Shown in pieces: positions 63,651 through 64,000 of a stretch of DNA of 64,000 bases (the stretch's first letter is position 1; every line of letters starts with the position of its first letter). The stretch is from Lachnospiraceae bacterium (GTDB lineage Bacteria > Bacillota > Clostridia > Lachnospirales > Lachnospiraceae). Under the pieces are notes generated by a model, which saw only the letters and a list, made by a program, of their open reading frames with translations, was not told the origin of the DNA and ran no database searches. The translations under genes and the position numbers were made by a program. The DNA is taken from assembly GCA_900199595.1 (NCBI GenBank), contig FZRB01000020.1, positions 18,347 through 82,346 on the forward strand, read 5' to 3'.

Positions 63651-64000
63651 ACAGCGTAAATTTACATTCGGAAATTAAATGTGGGAACCCACCAAAGATA
63701 GCTGAGTGCTCAGCTATTAGATGCGCTGATTTTACTATACATTTAACTTCTTTGCAATACTGGGCTCCGCCCAGACCCGTCCCTCGTCGGGAAGGCAGGG
63801 AAACAACTCTTGTTGTTTCCGGAACATAAGGGTTATCCGTGTCACTCCGTCAAGTGCTGCCCGGATGCTTCGCATCCAGCGTACTGTCACTTGACTACGT
63901 TCCCGCGCCACGATCTATAAATTATAGATATGGTTCTTTATCGCGAAACGTTTCTTAACTGATACCGGCAGTTCACAATAAGGTATCGTTCCATACCACT
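63651..64000. repeat. Hairpin-dense non-coding region
   Basis: 350 bp without a plausible gene. Perfect or near-perfect hairpins follow each other: ATAGCTGAG/CTCAGCTAT (63698-63717), CTGGGC/GCCCAG (63760-63774), GGAAACAAC/GTTGTTTCC (63799-63820), and a nested cruciform GTCAAGTG...CACTTGAC enclosing GGATGC-TTC-GCATCC (63849-63895). Higher GC than its surroundings. It may be a composite of dispersed repeats or a structured RNA; nothing known was recognised. Confidence 0.5.

Overview
The window reads as a low-GC Firmicute of the family Lachnospiraceae (Coprococcus/Butyrivibrio type). The evidence is a complete acetyl-CoA to butyryl-CoA gene set (thl-crt-hbd-bcd-etfB-etfA), pyruvate formate-lyase with its activase, class 1B dihydroorotate dehydrogenase (pyrK/pyrD), a Rho factor with a long charged insertion, and many small families typical of this group (DUF4364, DUF6465, DUF6273). 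Almost every gene lies on the minus strand. Only an XRE regulator, a DUF4364 gene and a giant CoA-dehydratase-activase-like gene are on the plus strand. No phage, insertion sequence, CRISPR array or rRNA gene was found.

Layout. 1-5.6 kb: butyrate operon (etfA is cut by the window edge). 5.8-8.9 kb: pflB-pflA. 9.0-16.9 kb: a four-gene operon (YbjQ/zinc-ribbon protein, TPR protein with a Pro-Glu repeat tail, 1141-residue coiled coil with a degenerate AAA+ end, MreB). It is bounded by a near-consensus promoter at its head and a terminator at its end, and is the best candidate here for an undescribed system. 16.9-22.9 kb: folA-thyA, XRE regulator, a protein combining a dead receiver with a dead HPt domain, tyrS, and an O-antigen-ligase-like protein. 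22.9-24.4 kb: nine tRNA genes with two consensus promoters and a duplicated hairpin-rich spacer element. 24.4-28.3 kb: two-component system and a small acidic membrane protein. 28.3-34.9 kb: pspA-pcrA, pyrimidine-nucleoside phosphorylase, M29-like aminopeptidase. 34.9-38.4 kb: pyrF-pyrK-pyrD plus a membrane protein, and a LytTR protein. 38.5-43.2 kb: class A PBP and rho. 43.3-47.6 kb: DUF4364, engB, tig-clpP-clpX (no lon). 47.7-52.8 kb: mtnN and the activase fusion, divergently transcribed. 52.9-56.0 kb: hisH-hisF-GNAT, DUF6465, YwaF-like protein. 56.0-63.6 kb: DUF6273 surface protein and a gene remnant, sugar-kinase-like/HAD cluster, a second two-component system, lipoprotein. 63.65-64.0 kb: non-coding DNA packed with hairpins.

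Regulatory signals are unusually readable. At least ten promoters match TTGACA-17/18-TATAAT closely. A family of hairpins with outer stem GATGACA/TGTCATC recurs four times; three copies sit directly in front of the Shine-Dalgarno of the next gene on the same strand (bcd, pdp, engB), where no room is left for a separate promoter. This suggests partial termination or transcript processing, including inside the butyrate operon. All functional calls come from reading motifs by eye; no database search was run.
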